NCBI GenBank assembly: GCA_012184525.1
Contig: WOFQ01000018.1
Location: forward strand, 496,001-560,000
DNA length: 64,000 nt
Source of the DNA: Xenoacremonium recifei
Taxonomy: Eukaryota; Ascomycota; Sordariomycetes; Hypocreales; Nectriaceae
Reading direction: 5' to 3'
Below are positions 10,785 to 22,272 of the stretch, in pieces. The notes under the pieces were generated by a model. It saw only the letters and a program-made list of their open reading frames with translations, searched no databases and was not told the origin of the DNA. The stretch's first letter is position 1. Each line of letters starts with the position of its first letter. Position numbers and translations under genes: made by a program.

Positions 10785-11870
10785 ATGCCCAGAAGTAGAA
10801 AGATTCGCCGGCGACCATCCACGCCCAACTTGCAACTCGCCAATGAGTTTCAACCCGAGGACTATCAACATCCTCACACCGCCGACCCAGCGTCACCGCC
10901 GGAGACCCCCACCACCTCGTCGCCGCCGGCTGCGCGCAAGATCAGCCTCAAACCCCGGCACCAGCCAGACTTTCACGATTTCTTCCGACCTCTGTCTCAA
11001 GATCCCAACATCAGACCCTTCGGCAATGGCCATCAATTCAGTTACCAGCCGACTCTCAACTCAGATCAATTGAGCCCTCGCTCGTCCTCCTCCTCAAGCA
11101 ATGGCACCGATGATATGAGTGATGATGGCTCCTCGGAGAGTGCAAGCATTGAGAACCCACCGAATGGCATGCGATCGGCCGGGCCTGCAGAGGATGCAGA
11201 CCAGGAAGACAACGATGGCAACGATGATGACACTGACGTTGAGCTATCCGAATCCGAGAGCACGGACAAGTCTGCCAACTCATCATCATTAGAAGAGGGC
11301 GAGGACTCGCATCTCACCGCTGCCACGACCTGCAACTTCACTTTAGAAGACATCGACCCGATGGACAGTGATTGCGAAGGTTTAGACGTGCTGCGGCCCA
11401 CCGAGATCGAATCAAACCGCAGCCGTTCCCGGTCTCGACCTAATGACCATCTCGACCGAGGCATGATGGATGAATTCAGGAACCTAAAATGCAGCAACTT
11501 GCCTTCTGATAATGAGGATGAAGATGCTGAACTCAACGACGAGGCGATGGAGGCCTTCCTTAGGCGCAAGGAGCAGCTCAAGAAGTTTCGACGTATGAGT
11601 ATGGGCAGCAGCTTCGGCAAACGGAGCCACAGCGAGCTCAGTGACTCCGACAACGACGCTGAGGCATTAGATGTCAATGATGTCGGCTCAAGCGCTCGTC
11701 GATTACGGCGCAAGCTCCACCGAACGAGTCTCCTGTTCCATGACCCGCCTCAAGACCGTATCGACGAACTCGAGGAGCCCGACTCGGAGGATGACTTGAG
11801 TCCTGGCTCTGACCTGGCTCGTGAATTGCCCTACTGGACGATGGAAATCATGGACATGGACTCGAGCTGA
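10785..11870 (+). CDS. Acidic, serine-rich protein of unknown function
   Basis: Single exon, 361 residues; I do not recognise the family. The N-terminus is basic (MPRSRKIRRRPSTP) and could act as a nuclear localisation signal. A Pro/Ser/Thr-rich part follows, then a serine run with long Asp/Glu/Ser stretches (about 100-180). Next are an RSRSRSR patch and a helical, charged segment (NDEAMEAFLRRKEQLKKFRRMSMGSS), which includes possible phosphorylation sites (RRMS). The C-terminus is hydrophobic-acidic (ELPYWTMEIMDMDSS). The ordered islands between disordered stretches look like a conserved regulatory protein rather than noise. The start is the first in-frame ATG after a long CT-rich leader. A nuclear location is inference only. 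Confidence 0.75.
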   Translation: MPRSRKIRRRPSTPNLQLANEFQPEDYQHPHTADPASPPETPTTSSPPAARKISLKPRHQPDFHDFFRPLSQDPNIRPFGNGHQFSYQPTLNSDQLSPRSSSSSSNGTDDMSDDGSSESASIENPPNGMRSAGPAEDADQEDNDGNDDDTDVELSESESTDKSANSSSLEEGEDSHLTAATTCNFTLEDIDPMDSDCEGLDVLRPTEIESNRSRSRSRPNDHLDRGMMDEFRNLKCSNLPSDNEDEDAELNDEAMEAFLRRKEQLKKFRRMSMGSSFGKRSHSELSDSDNDAEALDVNDVGSSARRLRRKLHRTSLLFHDPPQDRIDELEEPDSEDDLSPGSDLARELPYWTMEIMDMDSS

Positions 11871-13243
11871 TGCCTCCCCAGGCGGCTAGCTCAGACAACA
11901 AGTTGATGACTGACGATGTTACGAGGAACAGAGGCGGCCCGAGTCCCCTCTGATGATTACCATAAAGCCTATTTTATCACAGGGAGTACGGTTCACATCT
12001 CAACATGACCACATAATTTTCCAAAGCAACCACGTTATCATAGTTCTGGCCTCGAAATGGGTGGTGCCGCCCAGAAAAGGTTACTCCTACGCAGGATGGA
12101 TATTTTGGAGATTGAATCAAGCGCATCATATGGCCGGATGGCACAACAGCATAAGGAGTACAAGCATTTTCTGAGCCATTCTGGATACCTTATAGACCGT
12201 TTCTTTACGCATGTTGCTGCGACGAATCATTACGCATGGGTGGCAGAAATAGGGAAGGCATAAAGGGGAGATTGCATAGCGAATGACATGGAGCAGATTT
12301 GGAACTCTTTTTGAAACAAGGCGATATTGGAAGTTCATCCCCAGCTCCTACATATCGAACATAGACTGCCTAGGATAGACAAACTGGAATATCAACTCTT
12401 CCTCTGCGTAAGCCTCGATGGTGAAGTTCCTTGATGCTCTTGGTGATGGACAATGACGTACGCCAACCTTTCTGACAGCAGATGACCTAGACGACCCGCC
12501 TATTGTTGGGCGGTGACTCGGTCTGTCCCGGTGGACTGGATTAGGGGCGGGATGAGCTGGCATCATGTAGGCAGCTAACAGGATGACGGACATGCAAGTG
12601 GATGCATTGTTAGCATAGAGCTTTGGTACTGGTCCAAGGGCGAACACGTTATTCGGGGCTGACGGAACCTCATGGGTGGCTGGGGCCGGGGGCATTGACA
12701 TGTCGTGCGTTGAAATTGCGCATTTCATGCGATATGCGCGTTCGCGGAATACGTCGTCGCTCGAACCAAGGAGCACGAACATGCCATTCGGTGGGCATAA
12801 GGAACTAAAACAAGCGCGTGAGCTCGGACGAAGGGCGGATACCGAGTTCCATGCTCTATACGGGACAGCCGAAGTGTCCAGGAGGGGTTACCCTGATTAT
12901 TGTGGCAATCATGCCAAGGCGGATGTATATGAGGTGACGAATCGCGATTTTGTCTAGGGTAGGCTGGCTTGTGGTGGTGAAGGGTCGGTGTGGTCGGAGT
13001 CTGAAGGTGACCCCGCGATGAGGGGCTATCGATAAGCAACGGCTGTGTTTTGGGGGAATGTCAACAACAGCCTCACGCCAAACGCCAACTTCTACACGCC
13101 TGCATCCGTCATTCCCACGCACAATCTTTTCAACACTAGGAACCGTATAATTCGAGGTTTTGGTGGCCCCTTTCGCTTGCCGCTCTGTCAGCCTTGTTGG
13201 CGTTCTTCTTGCGCTTCCCATACCGACCTACACAACCGCCATC
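11871..13243. other. Intergenic region
   Basis: No coding frame with family resemblance on either strand. It should hold the 3' UTR of the upstream gene and the promoter of the DASH gene at 13244. The frames of up to 144 codons on the minus strand have no start context or domain that I can support. Confidence 0.5.
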
Positions 13244-14041
13244 ATGTCCATGATAAACGCCCATCTGGAGCAAATAGCGTACTCCTGCCAAGGGATTGAC
13301 TCGCTCCCGTACGGAATCATCTGCTCAAACTCATCTAGACTTTCTAACTCGGTGTGCAGCTTTCCTCCTCCTAAGATCTTCACCAACGCCCTCCTTTCGA
13401 ATCACGATATCACTTCCCTTATCCGTGACACGGAACCCCACGAACGCGCCCTGTTCTCCGTGCCTCCTCCCCCACCGCCATCTACAACTCTCAAACCGGC
13501 AGAGCCAGAACCCAAAACATCAAAGCGGCGCCAGACAGTATTCAACGTGGCTTCGGGCGAGGTCACAACCGGGCCCCCAACGCGTGGCGCAGGCGCAGGC
13601 CACCCAAGTCGACGCACCGCCGTGGCCGCCGTGCTGGGCGGTGAGATGCACGAGCAGCTACGGCGCGGCGAGGCAGACCGAAAAGGCGACGTAGACGTGT
13701 CAGTGCTGTTGCAGGGCGCAGAGAAGCTATGCGGTGTGTACGAACTCCCAGGCGCGCGGGAGCGCATCGCCACGTTACGGAGCAAGCACTCGCACGGAAA
13801 GAACACACAGGCGTACTACGAGGCTAAGGTCGCGGAGCAGGCTGAGCAGCTAGCGAGTCTGAATCGCGATTGGATGGGCGATGAGGATGAGGGTGAGGAT
13901 GAAGACGAGGAAGAGATCTGGACGGAGGAGGATTTGAAGAGAGAGGAGGAGGAGGCGCGGGAGATGGAGGCGAAGAAGAAGGAGTTGCAGGCGAGGTTGA
14001 GGGCGATGGAGAAGGACTTGGGGGGGTTGATGAGGATGTGA
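13244..14041 (+). CDS. SPC34: DASH/Dam1 complex subunit Spc34
   Basis: Two exons, 13244-13308 and 13360-14041, giving 248 residues. The 51-nt intron (GTACGG ... TTTCTAAC ... GTGTGCAG) is a multiple of three, so the unspliced frame also stays open. Splicing gives IDSLPFPPPKIFTNALL, a stretch characteristic of Spc34, followed by SNHDITSLIRDTEPHERALF. The tail is an acidic region then a coiled coil (about 195-245). Spc34 is part of the ring that couples kinetochores to spindle microtubules. I chose the ATG at 13244 because MSMINAHLEQIAYSCQGID matches the family N-terminus; a non-conserved 28-residue upstream extension (from 13160) was dropped. Confidence 0.85.
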   Translation: MSMINAHLEQIAYSCQGIDSLPYGIICSNSSRLSNSVCSFPPPKIFTNALLSNHDITSLIRDTEPHERALFSVPPPPPPSTTLKPAEPEPKTSKRRQTVFNVASGEVTTGPPTRGAGAGHPSRRTAVAAVLGGEMHEQLRRGEADRKGDVDVSVLLQGAEKLCGVYELPGARERIATLRSKHSHGKNTQAYYEAKVAEQAEQLASLNRDWMGDEDEGEDEDEEEIWTEEDLKREEEEAREMEAKKKELQARLRAMEKDLGGLMRM

Positions 14042-14114
14042 TGATACCCGGAGCTAGGATTGTAACGCGAATGAATTTCATCTTATTTCATATGATTTTA
14101 AGTCTGTCCGGTAT

Positions 14115-14792
14115 CTATGCCGCTATGTGGTCCGCCTTGTCGGCATCCTCCTTCGCCAGGGTCAACTGCTCTAAGAAGCTATTCACATCCTCTGCGCCAT
14201 CCACGACAAACTTGTCATTGATGATATACCGCGGCACACCATTGACGCCCATCTTCTTAGCCTCCTCAACCTCACGATCCACCTCCTCGCCGCCCATCCC
14301 TCCCTCCAACCACGCCCTCACCTCCCCCTCCGGAATCCCAGCCCGTGCCGCCGCCCTACCCAAATCCTCCCAAGCAGTAATATCCCCGCCCTCCTCAAAA
14401 TACATCCTCATAATCTCACGCACAACCTCCGTCTCCAGCTCCGGATACCGCGCGCGCGCGAGCTGCACCACACGGTGCGAGTCCCTCGTGTTGCCGATGC
14501 GGCTCTCCGTGCTGAACACGATGCCGTCGTTGAGCCCCGCGCAGCGCAGGCGTTCTTCGCGCGCGGGGATGCCGTCGGGCCCGAAGCGTGAGGTTATCTT
14601 GGCGGTGAGTGGCTGGGAGCCGCTGGCGGAGGGGTCGAGTTGGTGGGCGTGCCAGCGGGTGGTGATGGTGTCGGTTGAGCCGCCAGGGATGACTTTGCGG
14701 TAGAGGGTGAGGGCGCGGGTGAGGTGCGCGAGGCCGATGTAGCAGAAGGGGCAGACGTTGTCGGAGATGACGACGATGGAGATGTTTGTCAT
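14115..14792 (-). CDS. DsbA/FrnE-like thioredoxin-fold oxidoreductase
   Basis: Single exon, 225 residues, the usual length of FrnE-type DsbA-family proteins. The active site is CPFC at 14-17, directly after the first beta strand. An all-helical insert follows, then the thioredoxin cis-proline loop GVNGVP at 182-187 before the strand RYIINDKFVVDGA. There is no signal peptide, so a cytosolic disulfide oxidoreductase or isomerase is likely; the bacterial FrnE name does not fix the substrate. Its stop lies about 70 bases from that of the convergent SPC34 gene. A 2-hydroxychromene-2-carboxylate isomerase-like role is possible, because that family shares the fold but normally lacks the CxxC pair. 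Confidence 0.88.
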   Translation of the reverse strand: MTNISIVVISDNVCPFCYIGLAHLTRALTLYRKVIPGGSTDTITTRWHAHQLDPSASGSQPLTAKITSRFGPDGIPAREERLRCAGLNDGIVFSTESRIGNTRDSHRVVQLARARYPELETEVVREIMRMYFEEGGDITAWEDLGRAAARAGIPEGEVRAWLEGGMGGEEVDREVEEAKKMGVNGVPRYIINDKFVVDGAEDVNSFLEQLTLAKEDADKADHIAA

Positions 14793-15217
14793 TTTGAGGG
14801 TGTAAGTGGTGGGAAGAGCAGGGGTGGTTTAGATGTAGTAGATCTAGCACAAGGTCTTTGATGCTGCTTCGGTATGAGTGATCCGTGTAAGTAAAGACTC
14901 AACTCAAGATCAGGGTGCCATGAATATCTAGCGGTTCTCAACGCCCTTATAAAGCTCATGGGATCATAGGCAACCGCAAAACATCTCAGGGGCACATCTC
15001 AAAACGCACTGCTAGGCAACGCCGGAACATCGCTTTGGCTACCGTAGTGGGCGGAAGTCCGCCGAGTTGGCGGCCAAGCCCCGCTCCGGGTCCGGGTCGG
15101 AGGCCGGGATTGTGGACCCCGGTGGTGGACAAAGTCTGGAAATCATCGAACATTGATCTGTGACAAGTAGGATTCCGAAAGTGTAAATCCAATTTGAAAG
15201 GTATCAGGGTATCTATT
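14793..15217. other. Promoter of the DsbA-like gene and 3' UTR of the Cir_N gene
   Basis: Both flanking genes are on the minus strand, so this 425-base gap serves as promoter for one and 3' UTR for the other. No coding feature is seen. Confidence 0.5.
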
Positions 15218-16287
15218 TTAATCATTGCGATGGTGGGACCGTCTCTGCCTGTCCCGACCTCTGTGGTCTGGCGATGTTGAATCACGCCGTCTACGCAGTT
15301 CGTCACCCCCCCTCCTCCGGTCTCTCCTCGTTTTCGAATCATCGTCGCGTTCTCGGTGATTTCTGTCTCTCGAACGTGATCGCCGCCTGCGATCTTCTCG
15401 TCGTGACGATGATCCGTGTTCCCTCTCTCCCTCCTCATGCCTCCGCTTCTTCTTCTCACGATGCCGCTCTTCCCTGCGCAGTTGTCTCAGCTCCTCATCC
15501 CTCTCTTCTTGGAAGCGCTTTCTCTCCTTGTTCAGTTCCCTAACTTTGCTTGCGCCTTTCTTCATCATTGCCAAGGGATCGTTGGCGACGATTCGCTGTG
15601 CATCCCGTTCCTTTCTTCTGGGATCTTCATTGCCCCAGACGTCTTTCATTGCAGGCGACGCTGCCATGGCCTCGGCTTCTGAGTACCATGGTCGCTTGAG
15701 GCCGTCCTTCCCTGCCGCATTCGAGAAGCGCATAGTATACTGGTCTTCATAACTCTGTTTCTTCTTCTTATTTTCGGCCTCCGCTTCATCATTCTTCTCA
15801 GCATGAGCACGTTCACGTTCATCCCCAAACAGGTCAATATGGCCATTCTGGTCAACGATAGGTGCTGAGCTGGTGGCTTTGCGCTCTGGCTCACGAAATG
15901 AAACAGCCACCTGGTCTCTCTCCTTGGCAATGCGCACCTCGAAGTCGGTGTCATCTTCTCCCGGACGTTTGTGCTTACGTCTTAGGCTGCCAGCTCCAGG
16001 ATAAGTCGCATCGCGTGACGATCCAAGAGCATCCTCAGTTGTGGTAGATCTGGCATCTTCAATAGGCGGCGGGACTTCGCCACGAAGAATTGCAAGGCGC
16101 CTCTGGGCGTCTATCTCTTGCATACGTTGCTCCTCAGCCTCCTCAGCTGCCTTGGCGGCGGCTTCATCGCGCCGCACACGCGCGATGTTGTCGGCATTGT
16201 ACACGTTCCAGGATTTCTTTCCAAGAAGGTGGCTGTGGGTGATTAGCTTATTATCATTGCAGCAGGGTGGAACACTTACAGGGGCAT
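15218..16287 (-). CDS. Cir_N domain protein, LENG1-like, RS/KE-rich
   Basis: Two exons, 16287-16280 and 16232-15218, giving 340 residues. The 47-nt intron (GTAAGT ... GCTAATC ... CCCACAG) splits codon 3 and gives MPLHLLGKKSWNVYN. Residues 5-50 are the Cir_N domain (KKSWNVYNADNIARVRRDE then an Ala/Glu-rich helix), found in human LENG1 and in the CBF1-interacting co-repressor CIR. The middle holds a conserved segment (NDPLAMMKKGASKVRELNKE), and the C-terminus is an arginine/serine/aspartate-rich tail like those of splicing-associated proteins. A link to pre-mRNA processing is inference. A longer frame extends upstream through the intron from a TTG at 16792, but it overlaps SEC18 exon 1 and is not supported. 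Confidence 0.82.
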
Positions 16288-16666
16288 CCTGTTTTCTTGT
16301 AAAAATTAAGTACGTATGAATTGAAATAATTGTAAAAGCCCAAGGTAGGAATATTGAAGCCAGCCCATGAGATGTTCTGGACTTGCGTTGGAGCCTGGCC
16401 CGAAAATGCGGGGCGGATCTCATGGAGCGAATGACATAGAGAGCTAAGCCTGATTGGGCAGTGTCGAAACGCAGCTGCGACTTGTCGCCCCTCGTCAGCT
16501 TCAAAGCTCCAGCATGTCTACTTCTAATCCTACAACAAACCACCTTTCCTCCATCCTCCCTTAGAAGCGTAAAGATTTCTTTTGCCGGCGTTCTCTTCAA
16601 TTCCTCTTCTCGCACCAGAACCGAGCACACCTCATATACCCCTCTTCTTGCCGGTCTCCCGCCACA
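16288..16666. promoter_or_regulatory. Bidirectional promoter between the Cir_N gene and SEC18
   Basis: A 379-base gap separates two divergent start codons. The SEC18 side becomes CT-rich towards its ATG. No specific factor site is claimed. Confidence 0.5.
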
Positions 16667-19277
16667 ATGTCGAACCGCATGCCCTTCGGCTTTGGGCGAG
16701 GCCCAGCCCCTCCCAGCGGCGGGCAACCACAGCAACCTCCGAGGCAACCGTACGGCGGAGGTGGAAGCGGACAAGGCTACGGAGCGCCTCAAGGGTACGG
16801 CGATCCCAGAATGCAGGGCGGCTACGCGGAACCCCAGCGCTCTTCATACAGCGAGAAGCCGCGGGGTGGCGCCCCAGGCGGTGGCCGACAGGTTCCCTTG
16901 CGAGTCGAGAAAGTGACGGACAAGTCACTACAGTCCAGACTGATTTACGGTAACTTGTATGAATATTTAGCTTGGCTGTCTTTCGTGTGTCGCAGCTAAT
17001 CGAACTGGTCAGGTGTGCCGTTTCGCCCGACGATTTCCCTCCCAGCCGAGATGGTTCCGACTTGTACATTCTCCTCCGAGGAGGCCAGCCGCAAGGCGAA
17101 TACGTCGTCACAGCAAAGCCCGTTCCGGGGTTTCCTCAGGGCTGCATCAGTCTGTCCGATCCCCAGCGATCATGGTGCGGCATCACCATGAGAGACAACT
17201 TTACTGGGCAGATCTACGACCCCTTCGCCGCGGGCGGCAAGGCATACCTGGGCTCACTCGATGTTGAGATTGGTTTCGCATCACCAAACAAGAAGACTCA
17301 AACTCCTTATGACGAAGACGAACTCTCCAAGATCTTCATCGACACTTACGGCAACCAGGTTCTGTCTCCAGGCCAGCGTATCCTGATGGATGTGCGAAAC
17401 GTCCCGCTTCTGATAATCGTCAAGACTGTTGGCCTCGTGGACTTGGCCATGTCCTCAGATGATCATGGAAAGCAGACCTTCAGGGAGGCTCACGCCAGGG
17501 GAATCTTAACGAACCAGACCCGAGTACTATTCCACCGAGACGGAAAAGGAGACTTCAACCTCAAGCCCTCCATGTCGAAACCCAACTCCAATGCAATTCT
17601 GGCTCCCGACTTTAAGTTTGAGGATATGGGAATTGGTGGTCTTGGAGACGAGTTCTCGACCATTTTTCGACGAGCATTTGCGTCTCGTGTCTTCCCTCCT
17701 GGCTTAATTGCCAAGATGGGCATTCCCCACGTCAAGGGAATGCTGTTATATGGTCCTCCGGGTACTGGAAAGACTCTTATTGCTAGACAAATCGGCAAGA
17801 TGCTGAACGCGAGACCACCCAAGGTCATCAATGGTCCTGAGGTGCTGAACAAGTATGTCGGACAATCAGAAGAGAACATTCGAAAGCTCTTCGCAGACGC
17901 CGAGAAGGAGTACAAGGAGAAGGGTGATGAGAGCAGTCTTCACATCATCATCTTCGACGAGTTGGATGCCGTGTGCAAACAGCGAGGCTCAGGAGCTGGC
18001 GGCGGTACCGGTGTGGGTGACAGCGTGGTTAACCAGCTGCTATCAAAGCTCGATGGTGTGGACCAGCTGAACAACATCCTGCTGATAGGAATGACAAACC
18101 GGAAGGACATGATCGATGATGCGTTGTTGCGACCAGGCCGTCTTGAGGTGCATCTCGAGATCTCGCTGCCCGATGAAGAGGGTCGTCTAGAGATTTTCAA
18201 AATTCACACCTCGAAGATGAGAACCAACGGTCTCCTGGATTCTGATATTGACTTGGAGGAGCTGGCTGGGCTGACCAAGAACTTTTCGGGTGCTGAGATC
18301 AATGGTCTTGTCAAGGCTGCAGCGTCGTTCGCTTTCTCGCGACACACAGAGGTCGGCCAGTTGGCGGCAGTGAAGCAGGACGTTGCCAGCATGAAGGTCA
18401 ACCGATCTGATTTCATGAATGCACTGACGGAAGTTCGTCCGGCCTATGGTGTATCAGAGGCCGAGCTCGACGACGCTGTTCGGTTGGGCATCATCCCTTA
18501 TGCTCCTCACATCAACGGTACCATCCAGGAGATGATGCGCGTCGTCGGCATGATCAAGGAAGATCCCAACAAGTTCAACACTTCAGTCCTGTTCCATGGC
18601 CCCAGAGGCTCTGGAAAGACTGCGCTGGCGGCTCATATCGCCATGCAGTCCGATTTCCCTTTCGTCAAACTGGTTACTCCGGCCGATCTCGTCGGTTACC
18701 GGGACGACTTCGCCAAGAAGGACTACGTGCACAAGGCGTTTGCAGATGCATACAAGTCGCCTGCTAGTATTCTCATCCTGGATGACTTTGAGCGCATGAT
18801 TGGTTGGAACCCCATCGGTCCTCGATTCTCCAACGTCATGCTTGAGGCTTTGACTACGCTGCTAGTGTCCAAACCCCCAAGAGTAAGCTGGTTTCCCTTT
18901 GTAATTCTCATCTTGAGAATAATATCTGACTGTTTTTTTAGGGTCACCGACTTCTTATCTTCGTTACCACATCCAAACTCTCGGTCCTCAAGATGCTCGA
19001 GGTCGACATGGACTTTGCAAAGAAGGTGGCAGTGCCTGCGCTCTCGAATCTCCAGGAGCTCGGCACCGTGCTTCAGGAATCGCGGGCGTTCGATTCATCA
19101 GCCATTGGTGCATCTATCAACGCGATCCAGCAGCGTACTGGCGACGGCAGCGTCAATGTGGGTATCAAGACGGTTCTAGACTGCATATTTGAGGCACGGG
19201 CTGGTGGTGAAGGAGCGGACATGGTAGAAACCTTCTCGGACCTCATGACTGAGAAGATTAACGAGATAAGGTCGTAG
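16667..19277 (+). CDS. SEC18: NSF/Sec18 vesicular-fusion AAA ATPase
   Basis: Three exons, 16667-16956, 17013-18882 and 18942-19277, giving 831 residues. Introns are 56 nt (GTATGA ... GCTAATC ... GGTCAG) and 59 nt (GTAAGC ... TCTGAC ... TTTTTTTAG). The first joins RLIYGNL to CAVSPDDFP, the second KPPR to GHRLLIFVTTS. An N-terminal Gly/Gln/Pro-rich tail (1-75) precedes the N domain. D1 has Walker A GPPGTGKT at 344-351 and Walker B IIIFDE with D412/E413. D2 has GPRGSGKT at 626-633 and a Walker B-like ILILDDFE (D687), the weaker D2 site typical of NSF. It acts as a hexamer with alpha-SNAP to disassemble SNARE complexes after membrane fusion throughout the secretory pathway. Confidence 0.97.
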
Positions 19278-19336
19278 GTCCAACATCTATATTTGGGGTG
19301 TATAGTTGGCACAGGGCATACTTTTTATAGACGAAG

Positions 19337-19342
19337 AATAAA
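19337..19342 (+). terminator. Putative SEC18 polyadenylation signal AATAAA
   Basis: A perfect AATAAA hexamer lies 60 bases after the SEC18 stop codon in an A/T-rich stretch. The position is suitable for a 3'-end processing signal. Confidence 0.55.
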
Positions 19343-20482
19343 TGTAGGAAGACTTGCCCATAGAAAGGGAATTGTAAATGGAAATGAGTTTTTGGGTTAA
19401 AAAAGCCAATTTCTTCATGAAGGCCTAATGAAGGACAGAGGGATTAAGTAGAGGAAACTATTATAGAGGTATACATTCTGGCATAACTATCACATTCGGA
19501 CCTCATATAGATGTGTTATCCTGACCTCCAGTTCGCAGATACAAGATCAAATACTAAAGAACCGAACTTGCTAAGGATGGGTATAGGGTAGTTGCTGTGA
19601 CTCGAGAGAATGCTTGCCCCGGACGCCACCACGCCTAGTTCCGTCACATCCCAAGCCGGGATCCTTGCACATAATCTCCTCTGGGGGACATTAAGGACTT
19701 CGCGTTGACAGCCACGTCCACTCACATGTGACGCTGGTGGCAGCATTCAGCATTCAGCAGGACTGGCGGGCAATGCCTCTTCCACTCGAGCGATATCGAG
19801 AGGTTGTCATTGACAGCTTGACAAGAGGGGCTGGGCAGAGAGAGAGAGCGCAGGGCATGACTCGGCCAGCACGAACGGGCTGCGGCTAGCGCGGCCTTTC
19901 TGGGCAGACGTGCATGGCGCGACGCAAGGACGGCGTCACGCAGGAACCTCTGGATGGGCGTGGGAGCGCGGTCAAGGTGCGGTACCGCAACGGAAGGGAG
20001 GGGGAGGGACCGAGCGGGTGCGGCGGGCGGCGGAACGGGACGGGTTGTTCTTGTTGGCTGAAGCGATGACGATCAACTGTCACTGAGCGAGACTGACTGA
20101 CAGTCAATGGCCGTTTGTCTTTTGTCTGTCTGCCAGTTAGTATAATTATTAGCAGACTCGTGCGATCCGAGAGCAAAGAGTCAGGGCGATGCATCCCGTC
20201 CTCCACGTGCGCTTCTGCACGACGCCCCGCGGCTCGGCCTCTGGTCAGGCAACGGGGATGTGATTGGATTTCTCCGGTCGGGGGAAAAGCTGCATGTGTG
20301 AATGCTACGGCGCGCTACTGTACCGCCCAGCCAGCCTCACTGTGCGGCCGAGATGGCGTCGCAGTCGACTTCTCACTACTCCCCTCCCCCCTCACCGGCT
20401 CGTATGTTTTTCTGCGATGATCGTCACCAAGGCGCGCGAGCGAGGGATTTTTGCCAAGGGAGCATACAGAGTATGGGCTCAT

Positions 20483-20501
20483 GAGCGAGCGAGCGAGCGA
20501 G
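20483..20501. repeat. GAGC microsatellite
   Basis: Nearly five tandem copies of GAGC in intergenic DNA. Probably neutral. Confidence 0.8.
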
Positions 20502-22272
20502 ATCGTGGCTGGGGATCAGCGATGGTGATGTATCGCATCTGGGCGTCTGTTTGGGAATGGCCTGGATCGATCACCAGCAAGAGCCGACCCAGAGGAGCGG
20601 TTTGCGCCGCCTCGTGCTGGGCGAGTGCCCTGCCCTGCTTGACTGACTGCCTGTCTTCTCTTCCTCAAAGAGGCGAGCATAGTCTGGGTGGTCTGGACTC
20701 GGTAGGTCGGGTTGGATGGGACGGTGCCGCTCGACCAGTCGGGGAAGACTCCGGGACTGGCACCGTGACAGACGGAGTGGCCTTCTGGAATCCGTTCCGC
20801 GGTAGTGTTTGCATCCTAGACTGTTTGCTTTGCTTGGTTGCTTGGCTGCTAACGGTCTCGCATGTGGGAGAAGGCGTTGAAGTGGCGCGCGGGGGGCGAA
20901 TGGGATGCGGTCGAGGTATCGGAGCGAAGAAGCAATCATGAATGAGGCTTGCATGGGCATGGGCGTTGGCTCGAAGAGGAAAGTCGAGTCTGTCCCGCGC
21001 TTCTTAGCCCTACAAGTACAAGCCTAGGGCAATTTCGTCACAACTCACAGAGAATGGCACTTGTACGCCCTGTTTGTGCGAATGAGGCTGCTTAGACGGC
21101 ATTAAGACTTGCCAATAGCAAACACTCTTCCCGCTGCTTTCTTTTGGCGTCGTTTGCCATCGAGGCGTCTGTCTCTCGCCACGAGTCTCGCTATGACAAA
21201 GGCAATCGGCGTTCTCGCCCAACCGGGCACTTCGTCCTGAGGTCGCTTCATGCCCTGGAACGGTCCACTGCATCCAGGCAAGGTCAGTTGAGTTGCCCGC
21301 TATAACCCTCCGCCCGGAACCCGCGCTCACTGGCTGGCGAGAGGCTGCAGCGCCTGCCCGCCCCAGCACAGGCGCTAGAGAGGGTCCGCTATGTACCTAC
21401 CAGGTAGGCAGTAGGCCTCCACCACAGCAGTCGGGTGCCAAAAGCACAGGGCTTGGAAGGCTAAATTAGAGGCAGGAGGCCCGGGGGCGCGGGTTCCTCG
21501 CAACGTCTCTCCACTTCCAGGCCTGCTGTCCTCCACTCTGGACCGTTCGCTTCATCTCATCCCATCTCGCCCCCCCTCCGTGCTCTGGGTCTGGCCTGGC
21601 CCGGCATGGCATATTCTGGGACTCGGACGGCTAGGTTGGGATTCTGAACGGGAACTTTGCTGGATGCGACCTTGTTCGCTTTGGCTTGTTGACAGGCCTG
21701 GGCTGGCCTCTTGAGACTCAACCGCGATCAGATCGAGTCGAGTTCATGTCCTGTAGTTAGCTACCTTAATCTCGTGCGCTCCTTTCCATTTCCTCCTTTC
21801 CTCCTCAGATCGAATCGAATGCGAAATAGACTGCCGCCCATCGCCGCTTTATGGCGTCTCTTCTGCGTACGTCCAATCCAGTCCAGTCCAATCTCTGTCC
21901 GCCCCCCCTCCCGTTTAATTTAAAGCTTGACGCAGCCTTTGCTTCACTGTCTTGAGGCAAAGAGACGAAAAAGAAACGAAGAGGGCCTGACCCGCTTCCC
22001 GCTCCTGCCTGTCGCGAGAATCTGGAAGCCGTCACCCAGTCGAGTCGCTTCAGACTTGGACCAGCTCGAAGCTTCCTCTTCCCTCTTTCATCCTCTCTCG
22101 CGACTCTGGGACAAAACCACCACCAACAACTCCCACCATGCGCATTCCCGCTAACTCGACTGTCGTCCCCCAGCAGCGCCCGTCTTCGTGAGCACCGCCG
22201 GCTCCTCCTCGATCCCGTTCTCGAGCCTCTCCTGACGACGACAATAACGCGACGGAGCGTGCCCTGGAGGCC

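Larger units (their letters stand above)
19278..22272. other. Long intergenic region upstream of the RasGEF gene
   Basis: About 3 kb without a supported gene. The left end holds the SEC18 3' UTR. The right end is probably the promoter and leader of the LTE1-type gene. An ATG at 22138 opens an 18-codon frame (stop at 22192) in the presumed leader; it is either an upstream ORF or a short alternative first exon, because GTGAGC follows at the stop. A GAGC microsatellite is at 20483-20501. Confidence 0.5.

Noticed and set aside
16288..16792. N-terminal extension of the Cir_N protein
   Set aside because: It starts at TTG, overlaps SEC18 exon 1 in antisense and runs through a well-formed intron; the spliced ATG start gives the conserved N-terminus.
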